Shown one piece after another: positions 21,141 to 32,082 of a stretch of 64,000 bases of DNA. The stretch spans positions 98,745,276 to 98,809,275 of the forward strand of contig CM042138.1 in NCBI GenBank assembly GCA_023376005.1, in the 5' to 3' direction. The notes beneath the pieces were generated by a model. That model was not told where the DNA came from and did no database searches. It saw only the letters and a program-made list of their open reading frames with translations. The first letter of the stretch is position 1. The number at the start of each line of letters is the position of its first letter. Made by a program: the position numbers and the translations under genes. The stretch comes from Doryteuthis pealeii. Its lineage: Eukaryota > Mollusca > Cephalopoda > Myopsida > Loliginidae.

Positions 21141-21846
21141 TTTCAACTATACAAAATATCACTCATATATGTCGACGCTTTTCGACTTGAAAATTAGGTC
21201 TTCATATTCGAGTAACAATGACATATGAAAAAGCAGAGAACAAACTTAGAAAGAAGAGAAGAATGAAACAATGTTGATAAAGGCAAAAGCAGATTCCCTA
21301 ACAGATCGAGTGAGAGAGAGAAAATAATGTGAATCGAGAAAGAAAGAAGCGGGAACGAAAGAAAAAGAGCGGGAATCAACAAATATCAAGAACGGCAGAA
21401 AAGATGCTTATTCAGCAAGAATAGTTGAAATGAATTCTGTTCGAATTTCCTCTTTATCCATTCGGCCATTTTTCCTGCATTCTCTTGCATTTTGTTTCCC
21501 AGCTGCTCGGGACAACAGCTATACAATTACAACCAGATTAGTCACTACTTTTGAATGAAGAACTTTTATCATATGGAATAAACGTAACCTATCGGGTCTT
21601 CTTTGTCGCAGTCACATTCATTCAGTTAATTCGATCGTTCTTCGGGCGCCATTTACTCAAGCACATTTCCCCGAACCATGTAAATCCATTAGCTTACACG
21701 GAGGCACAAATTTATATATTCTGTTTTTTTTTTCGGCTGATGAGGTCGCTTATTGTTTTCTAGTTGTCCTTGCAACCTGATTCTATGTGGCCTCCCACCC
21801 GTGATCAGTCGAAGCAGCTATTGCATCATTCTTTCATTGCGAATTC
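21141..21846. other. No gene recognised; decayed hammerhead-like block at start
   Basis: On the minus strand, 21164-21212 reads ATGAAGACC, then AAGTCGAAAAGCGTCGAC, similar to candidate D but with the core broken. The 70-codon plus frame at 21551-21763 has no recognised motif. Confidence 0.35.
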
Positions 21847-22016
21847 TGTTACATAATTCATATATAGCTTATGAATTAAGTACGTACTGTAGATATATAT
21901 ATTTGAATCAGAGTCCGTTAGATGTAAAATAACGGGGGTTGAGTGGAAAATTACCAACCGTTATGGTTATGATTGATTTGTGGTGACATTCTGCTTGACC
22001 CTCGAAAAATGCGACA

Positions 22017-22069
<53 letters not shown>

Positions 22070-22588
22070 GTGTATGTGTGTGTGTGTGTGTGTTAGAGTT
22101 TTTGTGTGTGTATACATATATGCGTGTGCATACATATATGTGCGTGCGTATACGTGTATGTGTATGTGTGTATATATAAATATATGAGTATATATGTGTA
22201 TATATATGTGCATATATATGAGTGCGTGTGTTTGTATATATATATATATGTGTGTGTGTACGTGTGTACATGTGTACATCGTGAGTGAGAGGTTTTAGTT
22301 TTTAGCTCAGTTGCGACCAGCCACTCGACGAGATAAGATGTCCTCTCAAGAGTCGCCTCTCACTGCACGGTTTTAGGAATGCTTGTGGGCTGGGTTTTAA
22401 AAAAAATAAGAACTTAAAGAAAAATAACAAAATCTTGTTGATTTATTAAAATAAAAATGCACAAAGCCCAACCCTAAGAAATCAACCCGGAGAAACAACC
22501 TACCGAATCAGCCCTGAGTATAAACTCTCTTTCTCTCTCTCTCTCTCTCTCGCTGTTTATATACCCGATGTATTGATCAGGTATACAA
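21847..22588 (+). mobile_element. Solo LTR-like element, copy 3, with microsatellite insertion
   Basis: Starts TGTTACATAATTCAT and ends GGTATACAA, flanked by the direct repeat CGAATTC (21840-21846 and 22589-22595). Relative to copies 1 and 4 it holds about 260 extra bp of TA/TG sequence (22019-22279) nearly identical to the tract at 20899-21090. Confidence 0.6.
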
Positions 22589-22654
22589 CGAATTCGCCTT
22601 AGAAGGTTTTCTACGGTTTCTCGAGATCACTGCATGAGAAGCTGGAATTCAGAA

Positions 22655-22860
22655 TTTACTCACCGCTAAGAGCCGGATGCAACACAAGGACAATTTTTTA
22701 GCGGAGTAAATCTGATTTAAATTCAGAGTTTTCCTTTTTCTAATTTGATTGCCTAACCAAGGCAAGAGAACCTACTATTTTGTCCATAGCTGGAGGAAGA
22801 ACCGATGGATCCATACCTTTTCAAAGTGCATCTGATTTGCTGTATTAGGACTAGGTAATA
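22655..22860 (-). mobile_element. SINE family A fragment
   Basis: Minus-strand body and tail: GAGCCGGATGCAACACAAGG, TTCAGAGTTTTCCTTTTTC, TTGCCTAACCAAGGC, CCATAGCTGGAGG. The tRNA-like head is lost. Confidence 0.65.
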
Positions 22861-22906
22861 GCAATGTATTTACCCACTGTATGGGTATAAACTCTTCTGA
22901 AATGTT

Positions 22907-23252
22907 CTGGAGCTTATGTAATGCTGTACATATGAAATTTTCGATGATCTTAGCCTTTTTAATGTTTCTGAAGCTTAAATAATGCTCTACATATGGCATC
23001 TTTCCCTTACTCTACTGAATATTGTTGAAGCCTATGAAATGTTCTATATATGATATCTTTCAATGATCCTACTTCTACTGAATGTTTTTTGAAGCTTATG
23101 TAATTCTCTACATATGGAATACTTCAATGATCATAGCTCTAATGGTTATTTAAAAAAACAACCTCATATGATACTCTACATATGATACGTGTCGATGGTC
23201 CTAGCTCTTCTTAATGTCTTTAAATCTCATGTTATACTCTACACGTGGTGAT
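22907..23252 (+). repeat. Minisatellite of about 60-bp units
   Basis: Five to six tandem, diverged units each built on GAAGCTTATGTAATGCTCTA, then CATATGG, then TTTCAATGATCTTAGCTCTA, then CTGAATGTTT. Units are 57-67 bp and 75-85% alike by eye. Confidence 0.8.
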
Positions 23253-23339
23253 CTAAGTTTTAGAGTGCTAGCAGTCTGGTTCTCTTGCTTTCTTATAAGC
23301 CACAACTGATTTTCGTTCATTAGATTTTATTTATTTATC

Positions 23340-23341
<2 letters not shown>

Positions 23342-23385
<44 letters not shown>

Positions 23386-23625
23386 GAGTTTTCCACATCT
23401 GCCTCAGGTCTCCAAGACTCTTTCGAGTATTCTAGCCGATCTTAACAGTGCTGTAGTTTGGATGATCTCGATTCTTCCTCTGATTTCCAATTTACCCAAA
23501 TTCTTTTCCAGAGCTTTGGGGGACCATTCCAAGGGCACACATTTCAATTGCTACGACTTTCACCTTTGTGTTCCACAGTTTTCTGAGTACTCTGGCAAGG
23601 TCCAAGTATTTGTCTATCTTTTCGC

Positions 23626-23687
<62 letters not shown>
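23342..23687 (-). pseudogene. 5'-truncated LINE flanked by (ATT)n on both sides
   Basis: (ATT)n 23342-23385 (the tail), 3' UTR fragment, ORF C-terminus, breaking at codons for the KYLDLA segment where a second (ATT)n tract (23630-23687) starts. The second tract is probably the tail of another copy whose body is reduced to nothing. Confidence 0.75.
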
Positions 23688-23688
<1 letters not shown>

Positions 23689-23893
23689 TTCTGTCTAATT
23701 ACAATTCTTAAAACGCTAAAACCAATTCTGTGCATTACGGTTAGATAATGTTTCATCCGCTTTGACCTTCCGAATTCTACAAAACAGATTCAGTAGCTTT
23801 AGGAACAAGTTTATAATAATGTTTAAACTTGGCAGGATGTCAATACTTGTATTTACTCTAAAATCTTTAAAACTGTACATGAGATGTATGATG

Positions 23894-23964
<71 letters not shown>

Positions 23965-23969
23965 TATAT

Positions 23970-24049
<80 letters not shown>
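23894..24049. repeat. Long TA microsatellite with ATATT interruptions
   Basis: About 155 bp, the longest TA tract in the window, with ATATT variants in the middle. Further TA tracts lie at 24307-24365 and 24461-24519. Confidence 0.97.
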
Positions 24050-24051
<2 letters not shown>

Positions 24052-24332
24052 TTTGGTGGTATTGGAAGCAAGAACATCATAGAGAACCAGCCGACAGATC
24101 ACTGAACTGACGCACGACCCCAAAGAAGAAAACATCTAAAATTAAAAGAAAAAATACGACAGAAGATTTTGACAAAGGATGGAGGACCGCCTGAAATATT
24201 AAGATTAATAAATAAGGTTAAAACAGTACAATATTATCACTTTGAATTTTGTTTATTATCCCTTATCTTATATTTTTCCATGCTTCCAATACAACCCCAA
24301 AATGTGTATATATATATATATATTATATATAT

Positions 24333-24368
<36 letters not shown>

Positions 24369-24456
24369 CATTAAAGTTACTGGTCTAAATTATCTGACTC
24401 ACTCATTACTCAAAGTTTCTCTTTAGATAACCGGTATAATAATCTGTGTAATGAGT

Positions 24457-24521
<65 letters not shown>

Positions 24522-24802
24522 ATCAACTACGTTGAACACTCTTTATTTATAAATACAGCAAACTATATTATATATACGAGGGTAGGCTGAAGAGTTAATC
24601 GGCTGACCATTAAATGTGATCAAATGTGGTTTATTTTTCAATATATTCCTACTTGTGGTCCACACGCTTCTTCCATCAGTGATGCAGTCCATGCACCCGT
24701 TAAATGAAACATTTATACATGAATAAAATTTCGGTATTAAATAACCCAGAAGTAGTTGATATGCCGTTAAACAAATAAACCAACCCGAAAATATTAATGA
24801 TA

Positions 24803-25351
24803 CGCGGGTGAGTCAAAAAGTAATGTCATTTTGTTTAGGACAGGTATAATACCAACACAGGAACATGTATAAATCAAAATAAAGCTAGTCCTCTGTAGAT
24901 CACATCCCTGCATCTCCACATAGTCACCGTTTCTCTCAATAGCAATGTACCACCTTAGAATGAGTGCATGTATCCTTGTCCCGTAAAATTCAGTTGACTG
25001 TTCTTTGAGCCACTTCTTCACTACAGATTTCACTTCCTATCACTAGAATAATGTTTGCCTCTCAAACACTCTTTCATGGCCGAAGAGAAGATTGTCTGAA
25101 GGCGCTAAATCTGGTGAATATGGAGGAAACGGTAAAGTTGTCCATCCGAATAGGGTAATATTCCCCCTTGTCCTGATGTTTATGTGTGGTCGAGCATTGT
25201 CATGTAAAAAGAGGACATTGTCGATTGGCAAATTGGGTCTTACTCGTCGGATTCTTGCTCTGAGCCTCATTAGGGTCTCAATGTATGCCTTAGATTTATT
25301 TAAAAAATTCACATGAAATAAAAAATGTCATTAATTTTTTACTCACCCTTG
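24803..25351 (-). pseudogene. Internally deleted mariner, copy 1
   Basis: Flanked by TA on both sides. Terminal inverted repeats: CGCGGGTGAGTCAAAAAGTA at the left and, at the right, the complement of CAAGGGTGAGTAAAAAATTA. The minus strand encodes only the last third of a mariner transposase: YIETLMRLRARIRR, HDNARPH (a catalytic-region motif), PPYSPDLAPSDNLLFG, then WLKEQSTEFY and IERNGDYVE. The right end joins directly to this segment, so the N-terminal two thirds are gone. Copy 2 (54361-54932) has the same junction. Stops and a frameshift separate the two frames. Confidence 0.88.
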
Positions 25352-25890
25352 TATATAACAAAATCTCATCACGGGCAATGCTAGGTAACCTTGCCACTTG
25401 ACTAGAATCAAAATATCTATTTGAAGACCTAAGATGAATAAAACTTTGTTGGATCTAAATTTGGAAGCCAGCGGCTTGATAAACTACAGATTGATGTTAT
25501 TTGCATATTAAAGAAATTCTTGGATGTACTAGACAACCCCCCCCCGACTCTGTCTTTAAACGTCCAACTGATTTTCTATTTGAAAGTCATTGGAAGTGTT
25601 TAAGCGACTTTTAAATGTGACTGTGAAAGAGCTGAATTATTGGTGTTGTTATCTCCACAGATGTGTGGTCGATCACGGAAGAGAATGATTGAATTTCACC
25701 CATTGTATCTATGTTCATTAATTATATTGGATTAATACGGCATTCACTGGTTTGAATAAAGTGACACTTTATTTCTAAATTCGAATATATTGCTCCTGGC
25801 ACCTTTTGTTACATCTAAATTAGTCATCAGGAAGTGTTTCAAGATTCTAGGTGTTCTTTAATTAACAGTCAGGGACTCTAAAAGAAATCA
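25352..25890. other. No gene; PLE-like or SINE-like repeat debris
   Basis: 25740-25850 (minus strand) contains CTGATGACTAATTTAGATG, followed by AATAAAGTGTCACTTTATTC, but no GAAA at a hammerhead spacing. No coding frame recognised. Confidence 0.4.
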
Positions 25891-25894
25891 CGAC

Positions 25895-26110
25895 CGGGGC
25901 GTAAAATGTCTTAATAGCCCTGTCGGCAGGGCTTATAATACGCTGACTGTCCTCAGCAGTGGGGTTAAGATTCCTAACAAATGGTGTCTTGGGTATGACA
26001 TTAAACTATACATGATGTTGAGTCTCAACTCAGTGGAGTACCCCTTCATTGCTATTACTCCCAGTCAACTCTGACACGAAGTAGTAATACCTGTTAGGGT
26101 CCAATAGATA
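25895..26110 (+). mobile_element. Interspersed repeat family B
   Basis: CTGTCGGCAGGGCTTATAAT, ACGCTGACTGTCCTCAGCAG, GAGTACCCCTTCATTGC and GTAATACCTGTTAGGGTCC in order. Both end regions are worn. Confidence 0.65.
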
Positions 26111-26253
26111 AACAATAATAAGCTGTAGAATAAGCCTATAGGAAGTCTTTTATTTACAATGTGCATGCATCAAGGGGCAATTTTTTTTCTTGATAGCATG
26201 CACAATGTAGGATTAAACGTATGAATCACTGCTGAGCTTCATTTATTGTTTAC

Positions 26254-26267
26254 GATAAGAGAGTCCG

Positions 26268-26323
<56 letters not shown>

Positions 26324-26340
26324 CGGGCTCTCTTATATAT
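26254..26340. repeat. (TA)n tract at the centre of a palindrome
   Basis: TAAGAGAGTCCGCTATATA on the left and the complement (TATAGCGGGCTCTCTTA) on the right enclose about 50 bp of TA repeats, so the whole 87-bp stretch can form one hairpin. Confidence 0.9.
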
Positions 26341-26584
26341 CATAGATAAGGTTATAACAGTTTCAAGGCTATGTATCGACCATTTAACGCTGGATACATA
26401 ATCCTGAAAGTACCAGTATCACAAGAAATCTTGAGCTGATCAGTCGGACGTTTTAAATGTGATTTTAAAAAGCGATTTTAATACGGTAAATATTTTAGAA
26501 TGTTGTAACACTCACCTAGATATTTAGCACTGTATAAAAACAGGGTACATTGTATTCATTTAGTTTTTTTTAAACTCTTACAAT

Positions 26585-26688
<104 letters not shown>

Positions 26689-26689
26689 A

Positions 26690-26820
26690 AGGTGTGTCAT
26701 AAAAGTATCGAGATTGAAGCTGTATTTACCATGAAAGAAATTAACAATGAATTGAAAGTTAATTTTTTAGAATACAATGTGTGTCAAAAAGTACAAAAAA
26801 TCTCTATACTTTTTGACGCC

Positions 26821-26826
<6 letters not shown>
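26690..26826. mobile_element. MITE family T
   Basis: AAGGTGTGTCATAAAAGTAT at the left, ATACTTTTTGACGCCCC at the right, internal GTGTGTCAAAAAGTACAAAA. TA repeats adjoin both ends (26824-26863 on the right). Confidence 0.75.
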
Positions 26827-26863
<37 letters not shown>

Positions 26864-26864
<1 letters not shown>

Positions 26865-27100
26865 TAGCAAAAGTATCCATGACCGGACTATATATAAAGA
26901 TTGAACCATAAATAGGCGAAAGATTCCGAGCTGAACGGCTTAGACTGCGATTTTGTCCACTAAAATTAAACTAAACTGCTAGTATAGCTATAATAGAAAG
27001 CAGGAAGCGAACAATATTTTATTATCAGCAGCAGCTGGTATACGGACAGTTCCGCAAATCGTTTGATTTTGGTTTAATTAATTAATTATATCTTTTAATC
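26864..27100 (-). mobile_element. Possible Helitron 3' end on the minus strand
   Basis: Minus strand reads GGTCATGGATACTTTTGCTAG followed by TATATA. CTAG before T resembles a Helitron end, but the subterminal hairpin is weak and no 5' end was located. Confidence 0.3.
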
Positions 27101-27226
27101 AGTAAAAATCAATAACCAAATTTGGCGTGTTTCTTAGTTAGAAGGATATTAAGGTGAATGCAAGATTTCAAATCTGGGTGACCTCCCGTTTTGGACTTAT
27201 ACGTCGACACGTACATACCAAACCCA

Positions 27227-27266
<40 letters not shown>

Positions 27267-27651
27267 TTTTCAAATTAGCAAGTGTTTCCCACGTTCCGAT
27301 GAAACCTCTTCTACACAAGGAAATAACGAAGTTCATTTTTTTTAAATATTCTTGCCCTTTCAGTTCTTCGAACTTTTGGGGTAGCACTGCATGTGTTCAA
27401 ACACTGACGCACATACACACATACACACACGCACACGCAGGCACGCGCGCACACACTCATTTCGGAAACTCTAAACCACAATATGATATATTATGAATTC
27501 ATATCTTATTATTTTGTTTTATATAATTATTTACGAAACTTAGCTTCAGATTGACAGAAAGCCAGTAGTATGGGACATCAAGGGAGACCAGCAATCATTA
27601 GTAATGGTCTGCCATTCTAGCTTAATAACCATATACATTTATGCATAAAAA

Positions 27652-27896
27652 TATCATCGGGGTGGCCTAAAGTCGGTATCAGCCAATCAGCGAGGGAGTC
27701 TGTCCTCTTTTCACTAGCACTAGACAAAGGAGGTTGTTTTAGCGTCTGAGGTGAAGCACCACACCTACCATCAGCTCCTTACTTTACCGCACAAATCCCT
27801 GTGCTATTCATACGCTGAGTTGGCGAGGGCAGGCATCGAACCCAGAACATTGGGAGTTCTTGGTTGACGCTCTACCGACAGAGCTAAGCCGGCCCT
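27652..27896 (-). mobile_element. SINE family C (tRNA-derived)
   Basis: The minus strand starts with a tRNA-like head: GGCCGGCTTAGCTCTGTCGG, then TAGAGCG (A box), B-box GGGTTCGATGCC, then a body ending in a GGCTGATACCGAC segment. Further copies are at 42385-42620 and 50829-51048. Confidence 0.8.
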
Positions 27897-27962
27897 AGGC
27901 AAATGAGACCCTTTCCATTTCGCTGCGCCCAGATTTTCTTGTTCTTATATGAAAAGTTGTGT

Positions 27963-28252
27963 AGGAAGCGCGTGGTGTAATGGTTAAAGTCATGGGAAAT
28001 GGACTCGTCGCCCCGAGTTCAAATCCTGGACGTGGTAATTGCATTTCACTTAGTGCTAATACCCTTGGAAAAGGTATGAATCCTACTCTCCCCCAGCTAT
28101 GGGTAAAGAGCAGGGCAGACTGGGTTCTTTAACCATGGCTAGGTAACCAGTCTAGGAGAAGGAAAACTCTAAATTCAAACCTGTTGAACTCCGCTTAAGA
28201 AATTGACCTTGTGTCACATCCTGCTCGTGCGGAGGGTTTGGTAAATAGATAT
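27963..28252 (+). mobile_element. SINE family A reference copy with target duplication
   Basis: Flanked by a 12-bp direct repeat, TGAAAAGTTGTG (27951-27962 and 28253-28264), so the limits are exact: 290 bp. The tRNA-like head has A-box GCGTGGTGTAATGG and B-box GAGTTCAAATCCTGG. The body contains CTAATACCCTTGGAAAAGG, CAGCTATGGGTAAAGAGC and TAGGTAACCAGTC; the tail contains TTGTGTCACATCC and GGAGGGTTTGGTAAATAG. tRNA-derived SINEs are transcribed by RNA polymerase III and mobilised by a partner LINE; the partner is not identified here. Confidence 0.9.
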
Positions 28253-28335
28253 TGAAAAGTTGTGGTATCTAGGGATCTGATATGGGCCAAGACTCCGTAA
28301 ACTACCAAAACTTGTTCCTACTTCATAATAATATA

Positions 28336-28500
28336 TTAATCCTTTCACTATTCACGGCTAATTAGAGGTGTCTACTCACACGTTTTCACAAGATTTTACC
28401 CTTGATTTAGAATGTGGTTTGAAAGCCACATAAGGTCCTCAAACGTGTCATATGATACACTGAGAGACACACGTGGCTCTCAAAAGAGTAAAAAGGTTAA
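28336..28500. mobile_element. piggyBac-like MITE, short form
   Basis: TTAA at both ends, with the inverted ends TTAATCCTTTCACT and AGTAAAAAGGTTAA. It carries an internal inverted pair (CTCACACGTTTTC and AAACGTGTC). It abuts the 3' tail of the LINE at 28501. Confidence 0.55.
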
Positions 28501-29576
28501 ATAATGATTTATTGTTATTGTAAGTTTTCACACCAGTACCAGCTGGTTGTCCATGTGACAGCAAGTCCCTTGAATACTCCAAGCCTCTTTTCAGTTTTTT
28601 CGTCGGTCTGAACAGTTTCAATCTTTACCAGATCTCCAGTATCCTAGTCTCTTTTCCAAGGTCTTTGGGATTGTTCCAAGTGCTCTGTCTATGAGTGGTA
28701 TCACTGTCAACTTCATGTTCTATAGCTTTTTTCATCTCTCTAGCAAGGTCCGGGTATTCATACAGTTTTTGGTTTACCTTTTATTTGACTCTTAGATCTA
28801 CTAGAACAGCAAAGTCTAATGTCTGACAAGTCGCTTTTTCTTGTTGATTAATATAAGCTCAGTCTTCGGAACTGGGTTTAATAATACGCTTTGATCTCAA
28901 AATCATAGACTTTTCTGCGTCTCATTTTTCCATGACTGATTATGGTCTGTGCATATACTATTATTCGGTATCGTCAAACTTCAGTTGTTTGCACAGTTCC
29001 TAGTGGACCACTTTCCCCCACACAGCCGTCTGTTCTTATACTCCTTCTGCACCAGTTTTCTGCATGCAATTATTGTATGGTTGACTGTCTCATATCTCTC
29101 TTCCTAAGCCTACACTTTATATCCTCCCGAGTCTTATGTAATTGGTTCGTATGGCGTAGTTTTGGACTGCCATTAAAAACGATTCAGTTTCTCCCCTTCG
29201 GTTTCCTCTGCGTAGCCCTGTAGTCATTTTTCTTCCCCCCGTTTTTTTGTGTTTTGTCGATTTTTTAATCTCAGTTTTTTTGTTTGACCCTACATGGTAT
29301 TTGTGTGGCAGTATTTAGTTATTGTAATTAGACTCTCCTTACTTTGTTTTGTGCATTCTTCAAGTTCCTGAATTGCTGCATCTACACAATCCTCAAAGCT
29401 CGTGAATCCTCCTGTTTTTTTAATCTTCTTTTGACATATAGTCTGTCGTCATCTCTCGGGTGTCAGGCCGGGAGCATAGTTATTAGTTTTCTCGTTCTCT
29501 GTTCCAGGTCTCTGAGATCCTCTCTTGTCCAGGAAGGATCTGGGGAAACTTACCAGGTATTTATTCCTTTAATTCA

Positions 29577-29580
<4 letters not shown>
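28501..29580 (-). pseudogene. Longest LINE fragment, reverse-transcriptase C-terminal half
   Basis: The minus strand, with several frameshifts and stops, reads in order: LEQRTRKLITM then HPRDDDRLYVKRRLKKQ (a post-palm RT segment seen in many animal LINEs), a segment with QNYAIRTNYI, CRKLVQKEYKNRR, VDLRVK, LDLAREMKKA, and the C-terminus. The 3' UTR (CACACCAGTACCAGCTGG on +) and a short ATT tail sit at the left end. Catalytic FADD-type sequence is not included. It heads a run of six same-orientation copies. Confidence 0.8.
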
Positions 29581-29622
<42 letters not shown>

Positions 29623-29877
29623 TCACTACTTGAGAGTTTTTTCACACCAGCGTTAGCTGATCGTCTTTCACTCGAGTCTGAGTGACAGCAAGTCTCTTCA
29701 GGTCTCCAGGACTCTTCTGAGCATTCTAGCTGATTGCAGCAATGCAGTAGTCTGGATGGTCTCAATTCTGCTCTGACATCCAGATCCTCCAGTCATTATT
29801 CCAAGCTTTTTGGGACCGTTCCAAGTGCACCAACTACAATTGGTATCACTTTCACCCTCATATTCCACAGCTTTTTC

Positions 29878-29878
<1 letters not shown>
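29581..29878 (-). pseudogene. Truncated LINE copy, array member 2
   Basis: (ATT)n 29581-29622, 3' UTR (GTTAGCTGATCGTCTTTCAC), ORF C-terminus to the codons for KKLWNM. It is cut at CACAGCTTTTTC, where the next ATT tail begins. Confidence 0.85.
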
Positions 29879-29943
<65 letters not shown>

Positions 29944-30375
29944 CACTCCTTTTGAGTTTTTCACATCATTAGCTGATGGTCTTTCACTGAAGTCTGAGTG
30001 ACAAAAAGTCTCCTCAGGTCTCCAGGACTCTTCTGAGTATTATAGCCGATTACAGTGCAGTTGTCTGGATGGTCTCATTTCTTCCTCTGATTTCCAGATC
30101 CTCCAGTCATTTTTCCCAAGTTTATTGGGACCGTTCCAAATGCACCAGCTACAATTGGTATCACTTTCACTCTTATATTCCACAGCTTTTTCAATTCTCT
30201 GGCAAGGTCCAGGTATTTATCCATCTTTTCATTTTCCTTCAACTTCACCCTGTGATCTGCTGGAACCGCAATGTCCACTAGTTGACACGTTTTTTTTTTT
30301 TTTTTTTTTTTTTTTTTTGTTAATCAACACTAGGTCTGGTTTCCTGCTGGGATAAGGTGACCCGTATTTATCTCA
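29879..30375 (-). pseudogene. Truncated LINE copy, array member 3
   Basis: (ATT)n 29879-29943, 3' UTR, and about 120 C-terminal codons. The minus frame 30075-30278 reads DIAVPADHRVKLKENEKMD, LDLARELKKLWNIRVKVIP. A poly-T run of about 27 bp (30291-30318) interrupts the codons for the ...KK segment and looks like a poly(A) expansion on the LINE sense strand. Confidence 0.85.
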
Positions 30376-30897
30376 AAGTCATTATTATTTGCGCGTTTTC
30401 ATACCAGTTTTAAATATTTTTTTCTTTTTACTGAAACAGGAAGTCTCATCAGATCTCCAGGAACCTTTTAAATATTCTTGCTGATTTTAGTAGTTCTGTA
30501 GTTTGGATGATTTTTCCTCTGATCACCAATTACCCCCAGTCTTTTTTCCAGGTCATTAGGAACTGTTCCAAGGTCGCCAACTATGATTGGTATCACCGTC
30601 ACCTTTATGTTTCATAACTTTTTTCAGCTCTCTGGCAAAGTACAGGTACCTGCCCTGTTTTTCGATTTCTTTTTTTTTTGGTGGAAAGGCAAAATCCACA
30701 ATACTTCTTTTCTTTTTATGAATATGAGGTCTAGTCTTTAGGTGGGATTGAATAATCTTTTTGTACCTCAAAGTCTCCCCAAAATTTCCGCGTTTCCTTT
30801 TATATGACAGATTCTGGTTTGTTCATATACTATTTGTTAGTATGTGCTAATTTTAATCTCATGTACTTCTATTCTTTTTTGTGTTACTTTGCTTCAT
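30376..30897 (-). pseudogene. Truncated LINE copy, array member 4 (older)
   Basis: Diverged 3' UTR (TTTCATACCAGTTTTAA) and C-terminus (ARELKKVMKHKG, SWRPWNS) extending to an EYKNR-like segment near 30860. More substitutions than its neighbours, so probably an older insertion. Confidence 0.75.
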
Positions 30898-30899
30898 TC

Positions 30900-30948
<49 letters not shown>

Positions 30949-31146
30949 TTCACTCCTTTTGAGTTTTTCACATCAGCGTTAGCTGATGGTATTTCACTTG
31001 AGTCTGAGTGACAACAAGTCTCCCCGGGTCTCCAGGACTCTTCTGAGTATTCTAGCCGATTGCAGCAGTGCAGTAGTCTGGATGGTCTCAATTCTTCCTC
31101 TGATTTCTAGATCCCGCAGTCTTTTTTTTCCAATTTTATTGGTACC

Positions 31147-31147
<1 letters not shown>
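30898..31147 (-). pseudogene. Truncated LINE copy, array member 5
   Basis: (ATT)n 30898-30947, 3' UTR with GTTAGCTGATGGTATTTCAC, C-terminus ending within the GTxP codons (GGTACCGTT), where the next tail starts. Confidence 0.85.
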
Positions 31148-31205
<58 letters not shown>

Positions 31206-31262
31206 CACTCCTTTTGAGTTTTTCACATCAGCGTTAGCTGATGGTATTTCACTGGAGTATTA
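31148..31262 (-). mobile_element. Truncated LINE copy, array member 6 (3' UTR only)
   Basis: (ATT)n 31148-31204 then only about 55 bp of 3' UTR (TTTTCACATCAGCGTTAGC, TGATGGTATTTCACTGGAGT). Its 3' UTR is identical to that of member 5 over this length, including the shared variant GGTATTTCAC. Confidence 0.8.
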
Positions 31263-31370
31263 TTCATCCGATATATTAGGATATAGGATAGCTTAATGGC
31301 TAAGCGATTATCAGACGTAGCGATGTTGATTCTATGTCTATGCTAACTTATATAAATTTAAGTCTGTCCA

Positions 31371-31372
<2 letters not shown>

Positions 31373-31447
<75 letters not shown>
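31373..31447. repeat. ATCT then TA microsatellite
   Basis: ATCT repeats 31373-31404 passing into TA repeats 31405-31445. Confidence 0.95.
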
Positions 31448-31448
<1 letters not shown>

Positions 31449-31487
31449 ATATTAGTAGAGGTAAAAATTTTACCTCTACTAATATTA
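31447..31487. repeat. Perfect 20-bp palindrome
   Basis: Arms TAATATTAGTAGAGGTAAAA and its exact complement are separated by one base. Perfect arms with virtually no loop are unusual and would make a strong hairpin. Confidence 0.9.
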
Positions 31488-31489
31488 TT

Positions 31490-31582
31490 TTCATTATTAC
31501 TGCTCTATGTTTTTAATATATTGAGCACTTTTGGATTATTTACTGATGACACTGCAACCGAAAAGTTAAAGCGGCAATTAGA

Positions 31583-31622
<40 letters not shown>
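31490..31622 (+). repeat. Third copy of the GCTCTATGTTTTTAATATA repeat with TA tail
   Basis: Same unit as 16735-16862, including GAGCACTTTTGGATTATTTA, CTGATGACACTGCAACCGAA, GTTAAAGCGGCAATT, ATAC, and the same TA tract immediately after. Confidence 0.8.
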
Positions 31623-31624
<2 letters not shown>

Positions 31625-31659
31625 GCCTCAATCTATTCATACCTCTATATGCATATAAA

Positions 31660-31860
31660 TAGTGATCTAAGTCATCGGCATCGTAGTAAACTCCGGTTGC
31701 GCTATACGTTAACTTTTGGACTAATACCATTAGGAAAGGTATGGACGCTCTCATTCCTCCCAGCTATGTGTTCAATAGTACCACAACTCTTCTTCTACAA
31801 GCATACCTTTGGCACTAGATAACCTATGAACGTTGATATGCCATTAAACAAAGAAACCAA
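31660..31860 (+). mobile_element. SINE family A, degraded
   Basis: GACTAATACCATTAGGAAAG, CCTCCCAGCTATGTGTTCAA and related body sequence, ending with GTTGATATGCCATTAAACAA (a tail shared with family B). Head not recognisable. Confidence 0.5.
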
Positions 31861-32063
31861 ACCTATTCATGTCTATACAAATCTTTCTTTCTTTCTTTCA
31901 GTAATAACCGTATAATAATGTATTCCAAGTATTAATCCAAGTTTATACTAGTGGGTTCGAGTTCGAGTTCCACTGACACTACATTGAGATCTCCTTGGAC
32001 CGAATATGGTTTGATGAACTTTGGGGTGAATATAAATAATAACGGGTACGCTTGATGCCAATT

Positions 32064-32082
32064 CTCTCTCTCTCTCCCCCCG

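Noticed and set aside
22880..23260. CRISPR-like array (about 60-bp periodicity)
   Set aside because: Units are diverged along their whole length with no constant repeat alternating with unique spacers, and the DNA is eukaryotic.
25740..25850. CTGATGACTAATTTAG block on the minus strand as a hammerhead
   Set aside because: The conserved GAAA is absent at the expected place.
27963..28035. A functional tRNA gene
   Set aside because: No cloverleaf with paired acceptor stem; the segment is the head of a 290-bp SINE with its own target duplication.
31540..31585. CTGATGACACTGCAACCGAAA as a hammerhead (also 16780-16820)
   Set aside because: Helix II does not pair, no NUH triplet closes helix III, and flanks do not form helix I in either copy.
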